NCBI GenBank assembly: GCA_030607715.1
Contig: JAUWJM010000023.1
Location: 1-15,570 of the forward strand
From: Candidatus Aerophobota bacterium
GTDB lineage: Bacteria; Aerophobota; Aerophobia; Aerophobales; B3-G15
Length of the DNA: 15,570 nt
Direction of reading: 5' to 3'
Shown: in pieces, positions 15,260 through 15,570 of the stretch
Numbering within the stretch: position 1 is the stretch's first letter
How the letters are laid out: the number at the start of each line of letters is the position of its first letter
The notes under the pieces: model-generated
Seen by the model: the letters and a program-made list of their open reading frames with translations, nothing else
Database searches by the model: none
Told to the model about the DNA's origin: nothing
Made by a program: the position numbers and the translations under genes

Positions 15260-15570
15260 ATGCTTAAGATAGGAATTGTAGGAGCAGGGTTTATGGGAGG
15301 AATGCATGCTGAATGTTACAATAACCTTTCCAATGCAAAACTGGAAGCTATAGCAGATATAGATCTCGCTAAAGCTGAAAATTTAGCAAAAAAATACGGG
15401 GCTAAAGCTTACAAAAAAGCTGAGGAGCTTTTTGAAGAGAAAGACATAGGAATAGTGGATATCTGTCTTCCCACATTTTTGCACAAGGAATTTGCAGTTA
15501 AGGCTGCCGGGGCAGGGAAAAATATCCTTTGTGAAAAGCCCATTGCTTTAACTGTGGAGGATGCCGATGA
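15260..15570 (+). CDS. Gfo/Idh/MocA-family oxidoreductase, N-terminal part (cut by window end)
   Basis: Only the first 103 codons are present and the frame runs off the right edge. The protein begins MLKIGIVGAGFMGGMHAE, with the Rossmann motif GAGFMG binding NAD(P), then AIADIDLAKAENLAKKYG, VDICLPTFLHKEF, and the family hallmark CEKPIA near residues 94-99, whose lysine is catalytic. The ATG at 15260 has a strong AAGGAGG site three to six nt ahead. It likely oxidises or reduces a sugar or inositol derivative. With the adjacent epimerase-like gene it may form a keto-sugar pathway. The substrate-binding domain is outside the window. Confidence 0.92.
   Translation, partial: MLKIGIVGAGFMGGMHAECYNNLSNAKLEAIADIDLAKAENLAKKYGAKAYKKAEELFEEKDIGIVDICLPTFLHKEFAVKAAGAGKNILCEKPIALTVEDAD

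Noticed and set aside
1..15570. CRISPR arrays, tRNA or rRNA genes, insertion sequences, phage or defence genes
   Set aside because: I saw no regularly spaced repeats, tRNA-like cloverleafs, rRNA-like sequence, transposase motifs or known defence domains on either strand.

Overview
AT-rich bacterial DNA with tightly packed genes. A prolipoprotein diacylglyceryl transferase (lgt) and a heptose-7-phosphate isomerase/kinase pair suggest a bacterium that makes lipoproteins and probably heptose-containing surface glycans. A metallo-hydrolase of a largely archaeal family (UPF0282 type), solute-uptake genes without a lipobox, and small palindromic intergenic elements would fit a deep-branching anaerobic or thermophilic lineage. 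The phylum cannot be fixed from the sequence, and this placement is inference.

Region 1 (1-3713, + strand) is a putative activated-heptose block. It holds an uncharacterised conserved protein (5' end probably outside the window), a GmhA-like SIS isomerase with its catalytic and metal residues intact, and a two-domain protein joining a PfkB/HldA-like sugar kinase to a HAD phosphatase. Isomerase, kinase and phosphatase are three consecutive steps of ADP- or GDP-heptose synthesis. The nucleotidyltransferase is not in the window.

Region 2 (3822-7057, - strand) reads lgt, then the UPF0282-type metallo-hydrolase (overlapping lgt by 26 nt), then a xylulokinase-type FGGY kinase. A good sigma70-like promoter lies in front of lgt.

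Region 3 (7161-15570, + strand) is an accessory carbohydrate locus. First come a xylose-isomerase-like TIM barrel protein, a divergent NagB-like aminosugar deaminase and a PIG-L deacetylase. The last two overlap as ATGA. Next, behind a strong promoter, are a sugar ABC solute-binding protein and two permeases. An 11-bp hairpin separates the binding protein from the permeases, and no ATPase gene is present. After two tandem palindromes come a URO-D-superfamily protein, a second isomerase/epimerase TIM barrel and a Gfo/Idh/MocA oxidoreductase cut by the window end.

The most interesting reading is that region 3 imports and breaks down an N-acylated amino sugar or modified glycoside. The deaminase-like enzyme has lost one acidic catalytic residue and appears to have an altered phosphate pocket, so its substrate is probably not plain glucosamine 6-phosphate. 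The kinase-phosphatase fusion in region 1 is the second notable feature.
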